Part shown: in pieces, positions 26,975-34,424 of the stretch
Numbering within the stretch: position 1 is the first letter of the stretch
Layout of the letters: every line of letters begins with the position of its first letter
From: Pilimelia anulata
GTDB taxonomy: Bacteria; Actinomycetota; Actinomycetes; Mycobacteriales; Micromonosporaceae
Reading direction: 5' to 3'
Assembly: GCF_014647895.1 (NCBI RefSeq)
Contig: NZ_BMQB01000009.1
Coordinates: 176,052-240,051, forward strand
DNA: 64,000 bases
Program-made: the position numbers and the translations under genes
The notes under the pieces: model-generated
The model's database searches: none
Seen by the model: only the letters and a program-made list of their open reading frames with translations
Told to the model about the DNA's origin: nothing

Positions 26975-27043
26975 CCACGGCGCCGGCGGGTACCGGGCGC
27001 CCCGCGCCGTACCCGCCGTCCGCCGTCGTTGATCGGAGAAAAC

Positions 27044-27700
27044 GTGAACCCATGGAACCGGCGACGCGGCGCGATCGCCGTCATCCCGGCGGTGTGCGCG
27101 CTCGCCCTCGCGGTGCCCGCCTCCGCCGCACCCCGCGGCACTCCCCGGCCCGGGGTGACGATCGTCGACGTGCGGTCCGGCGGCTCCGGCTGCCCGGAGA
27201 ACTCCGCCGAGGTCGTCTACGCGACGGACCGCAGCGCCTTCCAGGTCGGCTACCGGCGGCCGTTCACGGTCACGTCCGACGCGGTGGGCGTACCGGTCGA
27301 GGCGAGCTGCAGCCTGGTCATCACCATCGACATCCCGACGGGGTGGGCACTGACGGGCCAGAAGTTGGCGTTCTACGCGCTCTACACGATGGGCACCCAG
27401 AGTTGGGTACGGGGCCGGATCACCGCGTCGTACCGCGACGCCAACGGCGTGCCCCAGACCATGCGGGTCCCGGTGGAGGCGACCGCGCCGAACACCGGCG
27501 GACAGCTCACCGCCTTCTACGAGATGGGGCACCGGCCCAGCATCTGCGGCGGGCGGACGGTGATGCACGTCGAGCAGTCGCTGACCGCGATGCTGGGTCG
27601 GGACAGCGACCGCGACCAGGCCAAGACCTGGATGGTGAGCGGGTCGCACGACACCGACAGCCAACCGGCGTCGCTCTACACGTCCCTGACCGAGTGCTGA
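27044..27700 (+). CDS. DUF4360-like secreted protein (array copy 2)
   Basis: The 218-residue product starts at GTG with GGAGAA just upstream. Signal peptide RRGAIAVIPAVCALALAVPASA; mature part with VRSGGSGCPENS, EASCSLVITIDIPTGWALTG, then YALYTMGTQSWVRGRI, and a C-terminal pair ICGGRT and LTEC. GSGCP is the textbook N-terminal signature of the family. Sequence identity to the neighbouring copies is low although the cysteine frame is kept, so the array is old or fast-evolving. Confidence 0.75.
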   Translation: MNPWNRRRGAIAVIPAVCALALAVPASAAPRGTPRPGVTIVDVRSGGSGCPENSAEVVYATDRSAFQVGYRRPFTVTSDAVGVPVEASCSLVITIDIPTGWALTGQKLAFYALYTMGTQSWVRGRITASYRDANGVPQTMRVPVEATAPNTGGQLTAFYEMGHRPSICGGRTVMHVEQSLTAMLGRDSDRDQAKTWMVSGSHDTDSQPASLYTSLTEC

Positions 27701-27738
27701 CCCGACGCATGGCCGCACCGAGCAGACAGGAGATGGTT

Positions 27739-28407
27739 GTGTCACGATTCGCGTGGCGGTACGGCTGGCGCGCGGCGCTCGCGCCGGTGGTCCTCGCCGG
27801 ACTGGTCGGCGCGCCCGGAGCACCGGCCGCGGCCCACTCGCCGGCGCCGCCCTCGGTCGCCGTACCGCGGGACCAGATCCGGGTGGTCGGCGGCGAGCAC
27901 TGCGGGAAGCCGGAGGCCCTGACGGTCGAGGTGAGCCCGGACTTCACCGAGCTGTACTTCCTCTACCCGCAGCTCAAGGTGTCGGCTCCCGCGATCGGCA
28001 CCCGCGCGGCCGGTCGGTGCGACATTGCGCTGCGGCTCGACGTCACGCCCGGGTGGCAGGTCCGACTGACCGACCTGCGGATCCAGGGACAGTCCACGCT
28101 GAGCGCCGGCTCGGTGGGTACCGCGGCAGCCTCGATCCTCCTCGGCGACGCGGGGAAGCAGCAGAGGATCTCCGCCGCCGTGCGGGTGCCGGGTCCGACC
28201 GCCGCCGGGGGCTGGGACGCGGTGTCGGAGAGCGCCACCGGCGAACCGCCGTGCGACAGCTCCGTCACCATGCAGGTCAATACCGAGGTCACCAGCACCT
28301 GGTCCAGTATGGACAGCGGTGTTGCGCACATGTCGATGACCACCGCCGCGACCGGCGTCCGGGGCGCGAACACGGCCTCGCTGTACTACCAGCGGTGCAG
28401 GCGGTGA
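27739..28407 (+). CDS. DUF4360-like secreted protein (array copy 3)
   Basis: The 222-residue product starts at GTG 27739 with AGGAG 6 bases upstream (ATG 27733 overlaps that site). After the signal peptide the mature domain has GGEHCGKPE, AGRCDIALRLDVTPGWQVRLTDLRIQG, EPPCDSSVTMQVN and a final YYQRCRR. The cysteine spacing and the PGWQ strand place it in the same family as its neighbours. Function unknown. Confidence 0.7.
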   Translation: MSRFAWRYGWRAALAPVVLAGLVGAPGAPAAAHSPAPPSVAVPRDQIRVVGGEHCGKPEALTVEVSPDFTELYFLYPQLKVSAPAIGTRAAGRCDIALRLDVTPGWQVRLTDLRIQGQSTLSAGSVGTAAASILLGDAGKQQRISAAVRVPGPTAAGGWDAVSESATGEPPCDSSVTMQVNTEVTSTWSSMDSGVAHMSMTTAATGVRGANTASLYYQRCRR

Positions 28408-28435
28408 CCCACACCCACGAATCGAGAGGTGATCC

Positions 28436-29044
28436 ATGAGCAACCAGGTAGGGCGAGGAGCCGGCGCGGTAGCTGCGGGGATGACCCTGGCGCTGGCCGC
28501 CGGGGGCGTGGCGGCGGCCGCGCCCGGCCGCGCCAACCCACCCCACGTCGCGCTCGTCACCGAGTCGATCACCGGCGACTGCGACCCGCGGGACACCACC
28601 GTCACGACCACGCCGGAGGGCCTCACCGCGACCTTCACCGGCCTCGACACGGGGAGCAGCACGGCCGACACGGAGTCGTACTGCCACCTGACCGTACGGG
28701 TCCAGCGGCCGCCGGGCTGGACGTTCACGCTCTCCGGCGCGCGGTACACCGGGCAGGCCGCCGTCGGCGTCGGGCAGCGCGCGTACCTCGACTCCACCTA
28801 CCACCAACTGCTGGCCCAGCCGTCGCCGACCCCGCGGCGGCGAGCCGTCTTCCAGCAGAACGACTCCGGCGCCTGGGGCCTGTGGCAGGGACTGCCCGCC
28901 CAGGAGTCGAGCTGCGACGGGGACACCCTGCTGGGTTTCACCGCGGCGATGTACGTCGACCGCCCGCAGCAGGGCGCGGCGTCGAAGCTGCGGCTCGACC
29001 GGCTCCAACTGAGGTCGCGTGACTTCGCGTGGCGACGGTGCTGA
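28436..29044 (+). CDS. DUF4360-like secreted protein (array copy 4)
   Basis: The 202-residue product has a signal peptide (AGAVAAGMTLALAAGGVAAAAPG), then SITGDCDPRDT, ESYCHLTVRVQRPPGWTFTLSGARYTGQAAV, SSCDGDTLLGF and a terminal FAWRRC. The RPPGWTFTLSGARYTG strand is close to the family consensus. Ribosome site GAGAGG. Same operon direction and spacing as copies 1-3. Confidence 0.7.
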   Translation: MSNQVGRGAGAVAAGMTLALAAGGVAAAAPGRANPPHVALVTESITGDCDPRDTTVTTTPEGLTATFTGLDTGSSTADTESYCHLTVRVQRPPGWTFTLSGARYTGQAAVGVGQRAYLDSTYHQLLAQPSPTPRRRAVFQQNDSGAWGLWQGLPAQESSCDGDTLLGFTAAMYVDRPQQGAASKLRLDRLQLRSRDFAWRRC

Positions 29045-29112
29045 CGCCTGCGCCGCCCCCGGCCGCGCCCCCGCCGCGCTCCACCGCCGCACCCGCCGAC
29101 CGAAGGAGAACC

Positions 29113-29670
29113 ATGAGAGGCCACGCAGTGCTGTTCGGCGTGTGTACGGCCGTCCTGGGCGGGGCCGTCGGGGTGCCACCGGCGGCCGCCGCCGGGTCCG
29201 CCACCGCCACGGTGGAGGTACTCGGCATCTCCGGCACGAGCTGCACGATGCAGGACACCGCGATCCGCCCGAGCGAGAACAAGTCCAGCGTGGCCCTGCA
29301 GTGGTGGCTGATCGCCGGACCGGGCAGCCCGAACACCTGCACGGTCGAAGTGGGGATCCACTGCGCCCGACCGACCGGCACGGTCCGGGTTGCCTCGGAG
29401 TTCATCGGCGCGGTCACGCTGGCGGAGTCGACGAAGGCGACGATCGACGTGCTCACCGACTTCGGCACCGCGTCGGCGCCGCCCACGAGCGTCTCGTTCC
29501 GCGGTCCGAAGGATTGGCAGCCGATCGAGGCCGAACACCGCTCGCCGGCCCCGGCCTCGGTGAGCTGCGCACAGCCGATCCGGGCGAGGGTGACGTCCAC
29601 CCAGACCGTCACGGGCAGCGGCGAGAAGGACAACCTGACCACTCGACTGCACACGATCAGCGTGGTCTAG
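29113..29670 (+). CDS. DUF4360-like secreted protein (array copy 5, divergent)
   Basis: The 185-residue product has a GAAGGAG site before ATG and signal peptide HAVLFGVCTAVLGGAVGVPPAAAAG. The mature part has GISGTSCTMQD, PNTCTVEVGIHCARPTGTVRVASEFIGAVTLAES and VSCAQPIRARV, then QTVTGSGEKDNLTTRLHTISVV. It has the conserved early Gly-x-Ser-Cys and the middle cysteine strand, but an additional cysteine (IHCARP) and no terminal cysteine, so it is the most divergent copy. It overlaps the tail of the convergent MauE-like gene by 14 bp. Confidence 0.6.
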   Translation: MRGHAVLFGVCTAVLGGAVGVPPAAAAGSATATVEVLGISGTSCTMQDTAIRPSENKSSVALQWWLIAGPGSPNTCTVEVGIHCARPTGTVRVASEFIGAVTLAESTKATIDVLTDFGTASAPPTSVSFRGPKDWQPIEAEHRSPAPASVSCAQPIRARVTSTQTVTGSGEKDNLTTRLHTISVV

Positions 29671-30316
29671 GTGCTGGGCGGGGTCGGTCCGAACGGGCCG
29701 ACCCCGACAGCGTCCGGCCGCGGGCCGGCCGCGACGCTCGGGGGGTACGGGCCCGCGCCGTCGCGGGCGAGGGCCGTTCCCGCCCTGTGCGCCCCGCGGC
29801 GGGGATCAGCACGGGGAGCAGCCAGGCGACGCCGGCGGTGACGACGGCAACCGCGCCCAGCGTCAGCGGGACGGCGGGCGGGGAGCCGAGCGGGTAGGGG
29901 GAACCGCACCAGGCGCCAGCCGCCGAGCCGGCGGCCAGCACGGCAGCGCGCAGGACCACGGTCCGGGAAACCGGTTCGGTCGAGCCCAGGCAGCCGCAGG
30001 CGGGCGCGCGGCCGCCCCGCAGGATGCTGGCGGTGTACAGGCTGAAGGCGAGGTACCAGGCAGCGGTGGCGGTCGCCGCCACCCGAAATCCGAGCGGCGC
30101 GAGGAACCAGCCGGCCAGGGTGGCCGCGCCGGTCACCGCCTCGGCGGGCCCGACGACCCGGCCGGCGGCCCCCCGCCAGCGGCCGGGGAGCACGGCGTGG
30201 CTGTCCAGCAGCGCCCGCAGCCCGTCCCGGTCGCGGAGGTGGATGATTCCGCCCGCCACGAGCAGCCCGGCCGCCCCGCAGGCCACGGCGCCGAGGAGTG
30301 CCGCGAAGGTGATCAC
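29657..30316 (-). CDS. MauE/DoxX-like redox-associated membrane protein
   Basis: The 219-residue protein has four hydrophobic helices in the first 175 residues and an ACGCLGS motif between helices. Paired cysteines at this site, flanked by YTASILRGGRAP and SRTVVLRAAVLAAGS, are typical of MauE-type membrane proteins that pass electrons to an extracytoplasmic thioredoxin. A CPLC thioredoxin-like partner is encoded at 24474. The C-terminal 40 residues are Arg/Pro-rich and partly overlap the opposing gene and a hairpin, so they may be of little importance. GTG start; start confidence moderate. Confidence 0.65.
   Translation of the reverse strand: MITFAALLGAVACGAAGLLVAGGIIHLRDRDGLRALLDSHAVLPGRWRGAAGRVVGPAEAVTGAATLAGWFLAPLGFRVAATATAAWYLAFSLYTASILRGGRAPACGCLGSTEPVSRTVVLRAAVLAAGSAAGAWCGSPYPLGSPPAVPLTLGAVAVVTAGVAWLLPVLIPAAGRTGRERPSPATARARTPRASRPARGRTLSGSARSDRPRPAPRPR
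29679..29706. terminator. Hairpin between converging genes
   Basis: CGGGGTCGG (29679-29687) pairs perfectly with CCGACCCCG (29698-29706) around a 10-base loop, 9 bases after the stop of DUF4360 copy 5. It lies inside the end of the opposing MauE-like frame. Confidence 0.55.
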
Positions 30317-30462
30317 GATGGGGACTCACCCGACGGGCCGGCGGGAGGCGGATGCCTGCTGTCGTTCGGCGAGGTGGGCGACTGTCGGGAGCTGCCGGGG
30401 ATCCACCGGGACATGCGCCGACCACCTCTGCTGTAGTCGGACCCCAGCGCACGATCGTCCTT

Positions 30463-30547
30463 TGTGCCGCGAGCGTCCCCTGTGCTGCGAACGTCCCTGT
30501 GCTGCGAACGTCCTTTGTGTCGCGAGCGACTCCGTGTCGATGAACGA
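30463..30547. repeat. Five direct repeats of about 15 bp at 17-18 bp spacing
   Basis: Units TGTGCCGCGAGCGTC (30463), TGTGCTGCGAACGTC (30481 and 30498), TGTGTCGCGAGCGAC (30516) and a degenerate CGTGTCGATGAACGA (30533) recur every 17-18 bases. They lie between the divergent MauE-like gene (start 30316) and the exporter gene (start 30856), in a stretch without a supported gene. Iterons of this kind often bind a regulator. Confidence 0.65.
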
Positions 30548-30677
30548 TACCAACGCACAATAGCCGAATGGTGCCACCGGCGGGCGATGGTTTCGCGCGG
30601 CACCCAGCCGACAGTTCCATTCGCACATCGTCCGCGTGCGGGCGACCGCGCCGGTGGCGATCCCCGTGGCATGGCCG

Positions 30678-30780
30678 CTCATGCTCAGGTGGCACTACAG
30701 ATCGACAAATGCCGATCGGACAATGCGTTGATGACTGCGCAACCAGGGGCTTCGGCAGCAGCGGCGATCACCCACCACGC
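30678..30780 (+). repeat. Segment duplicated at 3098-3200 (copy 2)
   Basis: About 78 of 103 bases are identical, without gaps, to 3098-3200. It includes AGGTGGCACTA and the first 16 codons of the short ORF at 30731, and lies directly upstream of the exporter. Confidence 0.75.
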
Positions 30781-30859
30781 CGGGATCACGCGTATACCCG
30801 ACGAGATCACGGGCACACCCGACCGGGGCTGGCACCCCCCGGCCAGCGGTACTCGATGA
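30731..30859 (+). CDS. Truncated paralogue of the small HTH gene (leader peptide or relic)
   Basis: This 42-residue ORF begins MTAQPGASAAAAITHH, which matches MTSQTGTSATAAIHQH of the 84-residue HTH protein at 3151 (10 of 16 identical, the rest mostly conservative). The remaining 26 residues are unrelated and the DNA-binding part is missing. The stop overlaps the exporter start by 4 bp (ATGA), so it could act as a coupled leader, or it may be a decayed copy. Confidence 0.35.
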   Translation: MTAQPGASAAAAITHHAGITRIPDEITGTPDRGWHPPASGTR

Positions 30860-32109
30860 GCGCGACCCGCCCGGCGGAAGCTCCCGCCGCCCCGCCCGTG
30901 CGCCCGGCCGTCGTGCAGGTCGCGGTCTTCGGTGCGTTCGCCGCCCAGCAGACCCTGACGCCGGTACTCCCCCCGCTCGCCCGCCGGTTCGAGGTCGGCG
31001 AAGCCGGGCTCGGCCTGCTGATCGCCGGGGCGGCGGCGGTGGTGATGGTGGCGAGCCCCGCGTGGGGGAGGCGGATCGGGCGCACCGGGTACCGCGCGAC
31101 CATGCTGGCCGCGCTCGCGCTGGCGGCGGCGGGCTCCGCCGCGTTCGCCGTCGCCGTACCCCTCGGGCTGGCCGGGATGGTGACCGGCGCGGCGTTGTGG
31201 GCGGCGCTCATCGCCAGCCGGGCTCTGGTTTTCGGCGCGGGCATCGCCGGCCTGCCGGTCACCGCCCAGACGTACATCGCCGCCTCGATCGACGACCCGG
31301 CGGCGCGCACACGCGCGCTGGGGATGGTCGGCGCGGCGCAGGGGCTGGCGCTGATCGTCGGGCCGCTCATCGGCGGGGCGCTCAGCGGGCTGTCGCTGAC
31401 CGCACCGCTGTACGCGGCGCCGGCGCTGCTGCTGGTCACCGCCGCCGTCGTCGCGGCGCGCCTGCCCGCCGGCGGGATGCCGCCGGCACCCCGGGGCACC
31501 GCGCGGGTGAGCTGGCGGGAGCGCCGGCTCCTGCCGTACCTGTGCTGCGGGGTCGGCGTGCTGGTGGCGCTGGGCATGGTGCAGATCACCGTCGGCTTCC
31601 TCATCCAGGACCGCCTCGACGCGACGCACGCCCACACCGCCCGCCTCACCGGGCTCGCGCTCGTCAGCTCCGGAGCCGGGTACCTGGTCGCGCAGACGGT
31701 CCTGGTCCGGCTGCTGAGGTGGTCCCCCCGGCGCCTCATCGCGGTCGGTGCCCTGCTGGCCGCCCTCGGCGGCGCACTGCTGGTGGGCGCGGCCGGCGTG
31801 GCCGCCGTCCTCGGCGGCATGGCCGCGGTGGGGGTCGGCCTCGGCCTGGCGGTGCCGGGCTACACGACGGGGGCGACCCTCGGGTACGCGCCGGCCCAGC
31901 AGGGTGGCGTCGCCGGGCTGGTCGGGGCGGCCAACGCGGCCGCCTTCATCATCGGTCCGATGGCGGGTACGGCGCTGTACCAGTGGCGGCCGGCGGCCGC
32001 GCCGATCGCGGCGTGCGTGCTCCTGCTCGGCGCGGCGTTCGCGCCGCTGGCCGCGGCGCCACCGCGTCGACCGGCCGCGCCGGGAGCGCGCGCCGACCGG
32101 GGGGACTGA
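30856..32109 (+). CDS. MFS exporter of the thiazoline cluster
   Basis: The 417-residue protein has 12 hydrophobic helices and MFS features. The loop between helices 2 and 3 reads SPAWGRRIGRTGYR, close to the G-x-x-x-D-x-x-G-R-R/K signature, and GLALIVGPLIGGALSGLS is the helix-5 drug-export-type motif (G..lGP.lGG). It precedes the methyltransferase and NRPS genes on the same strand and is the obvious candidate to export the NRPS product, in the way siderophore MFS exporters do. Confidence 0.85.
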   Translation: MSATRPAEAPAAPPVRPAVVQVAVFGAFAAQQTLTPVLPPLARRFEVGEAGLGLLIAGAAAVVMVASPAWGRRIGRTGYRATMLAALALAAAGSAAFAVAVPLGLAGMVTGAALWAALIASRALVFGAGIAGLPVTAQTYIAASIDDPAARTRALGMVGAAQGLALIVGPLIGGALSGLSLTAPLYAAPALLLVTAAVVAARLPAGGMPPAPRGTARVSWRERRLLPYLCCGVGVLVALGMVQITVGFLIQDRLDATHAHTARLTGLALVSSGAGYLVAQTVLVRLLRWSPRRLIAVGALLAALGGALLVGAAGVAAVLGGMAAVGVGLGLAVPGYTTGATLGYAPAQQGGVAGLVGAANAAAFIIGPMAGTALYQWRPAAAPIAACVLLLGAAFAPLAAAPPRRPAAPGARADRGD

Positions 32110-32166
32110 ACGGCCGGACGCCGGGCCGGGGTGGCGAGCGCCACGCATGCACCTTAATGAACATAG

Positions 32167-32195
32167 TTGCCATTTGCAGACGCACTCCCTACCGT
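32167..32195 (+). promoter_or_regulatory. Predicted promoter before the methyltransferase
   Basis: TTGCCA (32167-32172), a 17-base spacer and TACCGT (32190-32195) fit a sigma-70/HrdB-type promoter. It lies in a short AT-richer patch after the exporter gene. Confidence 0.45.
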
Positions 32196-32230
32196 GGCGA
32201 ACAGTGGTCCGCCCGCATTGGAGGGTTCCC

Positions 32231-32449
32231 ATGGTCGGCCCCGGCCCGGTACGACCCCGCCCGCCGTCCGGTTCCGCTCCGGCCGGTACCGGCGCGGCCG
32301 GGATCGCCGCGGCCGCGGGCGCGGAGCCGACCACGCCGCCGGTGCGGCGCGCACGCCGCCGGCCGCGACCCGGGCGCCGCCGCGCGGACCCGTCCGGCCC
32401 CTCCCGCATCCCGCCCGCGACCCGTGATCGGAGCGCCTGCCATGGCTGA
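32231..32449 (+). CDS. Possible 72-residue leader ORF
   Basis: ATG preceded by GGAGGG opens a 72-codon frame whose stop lies 8 bases inside the methyltransferase gene. The protein is Pro/Arg/Ala-rich (PPVRRARRRPRPGRRR) and resembles no family. It could be a translational-coupling leader or a chance ORF; I include it because of the ribosome site and overlap. Confidence 0.25.
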   Translation: MVGPGPVRPRPPSGSAPAGTGAAGIAAAAGAEPTTPPVRRARRRPRPGRRRADPSGPSRIPPATRDRSACHG

Positions 32450-33845
32450 CCTCGCCGTATCCGACCCCGCTGTCTCCCCGTCGACCGCTCCCCTGGCCAC
32501 CGCGGCCGGGTGGCTGCGCCGGCATCCGGCCGTCGCCGCCACCCACGCCGCCGGCGGCCGCCTGCTGGCCCAGCCGGCGGCCCCGACGCTGCCCGCCGAC
32601 CGCGCCGCGCGGGAGGTGGCCCACGCCGCCGGCCTGGCCGCGCTGGGCCCCGTCGACTGGGCCGCCGTCGCCGACCGGGTGGCCGTCCTGGACGGCGCCG
32701 CGCACGCCGCGATGGGCGCGACGCTGGCGGGGGCGGGCCTGTTCACCGCCGCCGGTACCGTGCACTCGACCGCGGAGGTGCTGGCCGCGCTGGCCGTGGC
32801 TCCCCGGCACCGGCGGGTGGCCCGGCGCTGGCTGCGCGAGCTGGCGCGGGTCGGCGTGCTGACCGCCGTCGACCGGGCGGCCTACCGGGCCGAGCGCCCC
32901 TGTACCGCCGGGGGCCTCGACGCCGACCTGGCCCGGCTGGACGCCGCGGCGGCGGGGCTGGGCCACGGGGAGCAGATGGGGCAGTTCCTCGCCCGCTGCG
33001 CCCGCAGCCTGCCGGAGCTGCTGCGCGACGAGGTGACGGTCCAGCAGCTCATGTTCCCCGACGGTCGCACCGACACCGCCGACAGCACGTACCGCGACAA
33101 CCTGGCCAGCCGGTACGTCAACGGCGTCGCCGCGGCGACGCTGTGCCACGCGGCGGCCTGGCACGCCGACGACACGCCGCTGCGGGTCCTGGAGATCGGG
33201 GCCGGCGTCGGCGGTACCAGCGCGGTGGTGATCCCGGCGCTGGCCGACTCGCCGAGCGCGGTCGACTACCGGTTCACCGACGTGTCGCCGTTCTTCCTGG
33301 GCGTCGGGCGGGAGATGTTCGGCCGCTGGCCGTGGGTGCGGTACGGCCGGTGCGACGTCAACGGCGACCTCGCGGCGCAGGGCTACCCCGCCGGGAGCGT
33401 CGACGTGGTGCTGGCGGCCAACGTGCTGCACAACGCGGTCGACACCGCGGCGCTCATGGCGGCGCTGTACCGGCTCCTGGCGCCCGGCGGCTGGCTGGTG
33501 TTCATCGACACCAGCCGGGAGCACCCGCAGATCATGACCTCGACGGAGTTCCTGATGTCGCCGCCGGCCGCCGACCCCGACGCCCGGTTCGCCGACGGGC
33601 GCGCCGAGCGCGACCAGATCTTCCCGACGGTGGCGCAGTGGCGCGCGGCGGCCGCCGGGGCGGGCTTCGACCCGCTCTGGGCGCTGCCCGGCGGCGGGCA
33701 CCCGGTCGCCGCGCTGGGCCAGCACGTGCACGTGGCCCGGACCCGGCTGCGCCCGGACCCCGCCGGCCTGCGCCGGTTCCTCGCCGGCCGGCTGCCGGAC
33801 CCGCCGCAGGTCACCGTGGCGCCGACGCTGCCGGATCCGCGCTGA
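32442..33845 (+). CDS. Stand-alone SAM-dependent methyltransferase
   Basis: The 467-residue protein has an alpha-helical N-terminal half and a class I methyltransferase fold from about residue 245: motif I LRVLEIGAGVGGTSA, FTDVSPFFL, DVVLAANVLHNA and LLAPGGWLVFID. The stretch STYRDNLASRYVNGVAAATL before motif I is like the C-methyltransferase domains embedded in NRPS/PKS proteins. The assembly line downstream resembles HMWP1 but lacks its two methyltransferase domains, so this enzyme probably supplies methylation in trans. Transcribed towards the NRPS genes. Confidence 0.75.
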   Translation: MADLAVSDPAVSPSTAPLATAAGWLRRHPAVAATHAAGGRLLAQPAAPTLPADRAAREVAHAAGLAALGPVDWAAVADRVAVLDGAAHAAMGATLAGAGLFTAAGTVHSTAEVLAALAVAPRHRRVARRWLRELARVGVLTAVDRAAYRAERPCTAGGLDADLARLDAAAAGLGHGEQMGQFLARCARSLPELLRDEVTVQQLMFPDGRTDTADSTYRDNLASRYVNGVAAATLCHAAAWHADDTPLRVLEIGAGVGGTSAVVIPALADSPSAVDYRFTDVSPFFLGVGREMFGRWPWVRYGRCDVNGDLAAQGYPAGSVDVVLAANVLHNAVDTAALMAALYRLLAPGGWLVFIDTSREHPQIMTSTEFLMSPPAADPDARFADGRAERDQIFPTVAQWRAAAAGAGFDPLWALPGGGHPVAALGQHVHVARTRLRPDPAGLRRFLAGRLPDPPQVTVAPTLPDPR

Positions 33846-34315
33846 CGACGCACCGCCGCCACCCGCCCGGCCCGACACGCTGAGCACCGCCGACGGACCC
33901 GCCGGCAGAGTCGTACCACCCGGCCCGGTGCTCGGCGGCGGAGCCACTGTGGCCCCGCCCAGCGCCGCGACCGGGCGCAGGCGAGCGGGCGCCCGGAGTC
34001 GTCGCCCGGGCCAACCACCGGCCGCCCGCGCTGCCCGACCCGGCCGCGCCCGCCGCCGCCGATCCCGCCGTGAGCGCTGCCGGCGCAGTACCCGCACGAA
34101 CCCGGGCACCACTGCCGCACCGCCGCATGGCCGCACTGCCGCAGCGCCGCGCCGGAGTGGCCACGGCCGCCCCGGTCGCAGCCGCGCCGGTACGCGACGG
34201 CCCACGAGCATCCCCCGAGCGCGCGAGCGGCGGTCCGGGGTGGATATCCGTGGCCGCGTCCCCGATGGACGGTTGACCTCATCCTGCGCGCCGACGGTTC
34301 GCGAGATCGCCTTTC
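33846..34315. other. Gene-free stretch before the NRPS promoter region
   Basis: The region is Pro/Arg/Ala-coding in all frames with no ribosome site or recognisable domain. No repeat was recognised. Confidence 0.4.
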
Positions 34316-34384
34316 TTGACAGTTTCGATGCGCAAGTCAAATGGCTTGCGGCCTATTGACATTAATTTTCCATATACCCAGGCT
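34316..34384 (+). promoter_or_regulatory. NRPS operon promoter region with inverted repeat
   Basis: An AT-rich island holds two TTGACA boxes (34316-34321 and 34356-34361), the inverted repeat CGCAAG-N8-CTTGCG (34331-34350) between them, and the element TTGACA..AATTTTCCATATACCCAGG that matches the one in front of the decarboxylase operon. The second TTGACA with CAGGCT at 34379 aligns with TTGCCG/TAGGAA at 3530-3559. The inverted repeat could be an operator. GGAGGA then precedes ATG 34425. Confidence 0.5.
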
Positions 34385-34424
34385 TCGATTCCTTCGAGCT
34401 CTTCCCCTTCAGGCGGAGGAACCC

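Noticed and set aside
30463..30547. CRISPR array
   Set aside because: Repeats of about 15 bp with 2-3 bp between them are not repeat-spacer units, and no cas genes are present.
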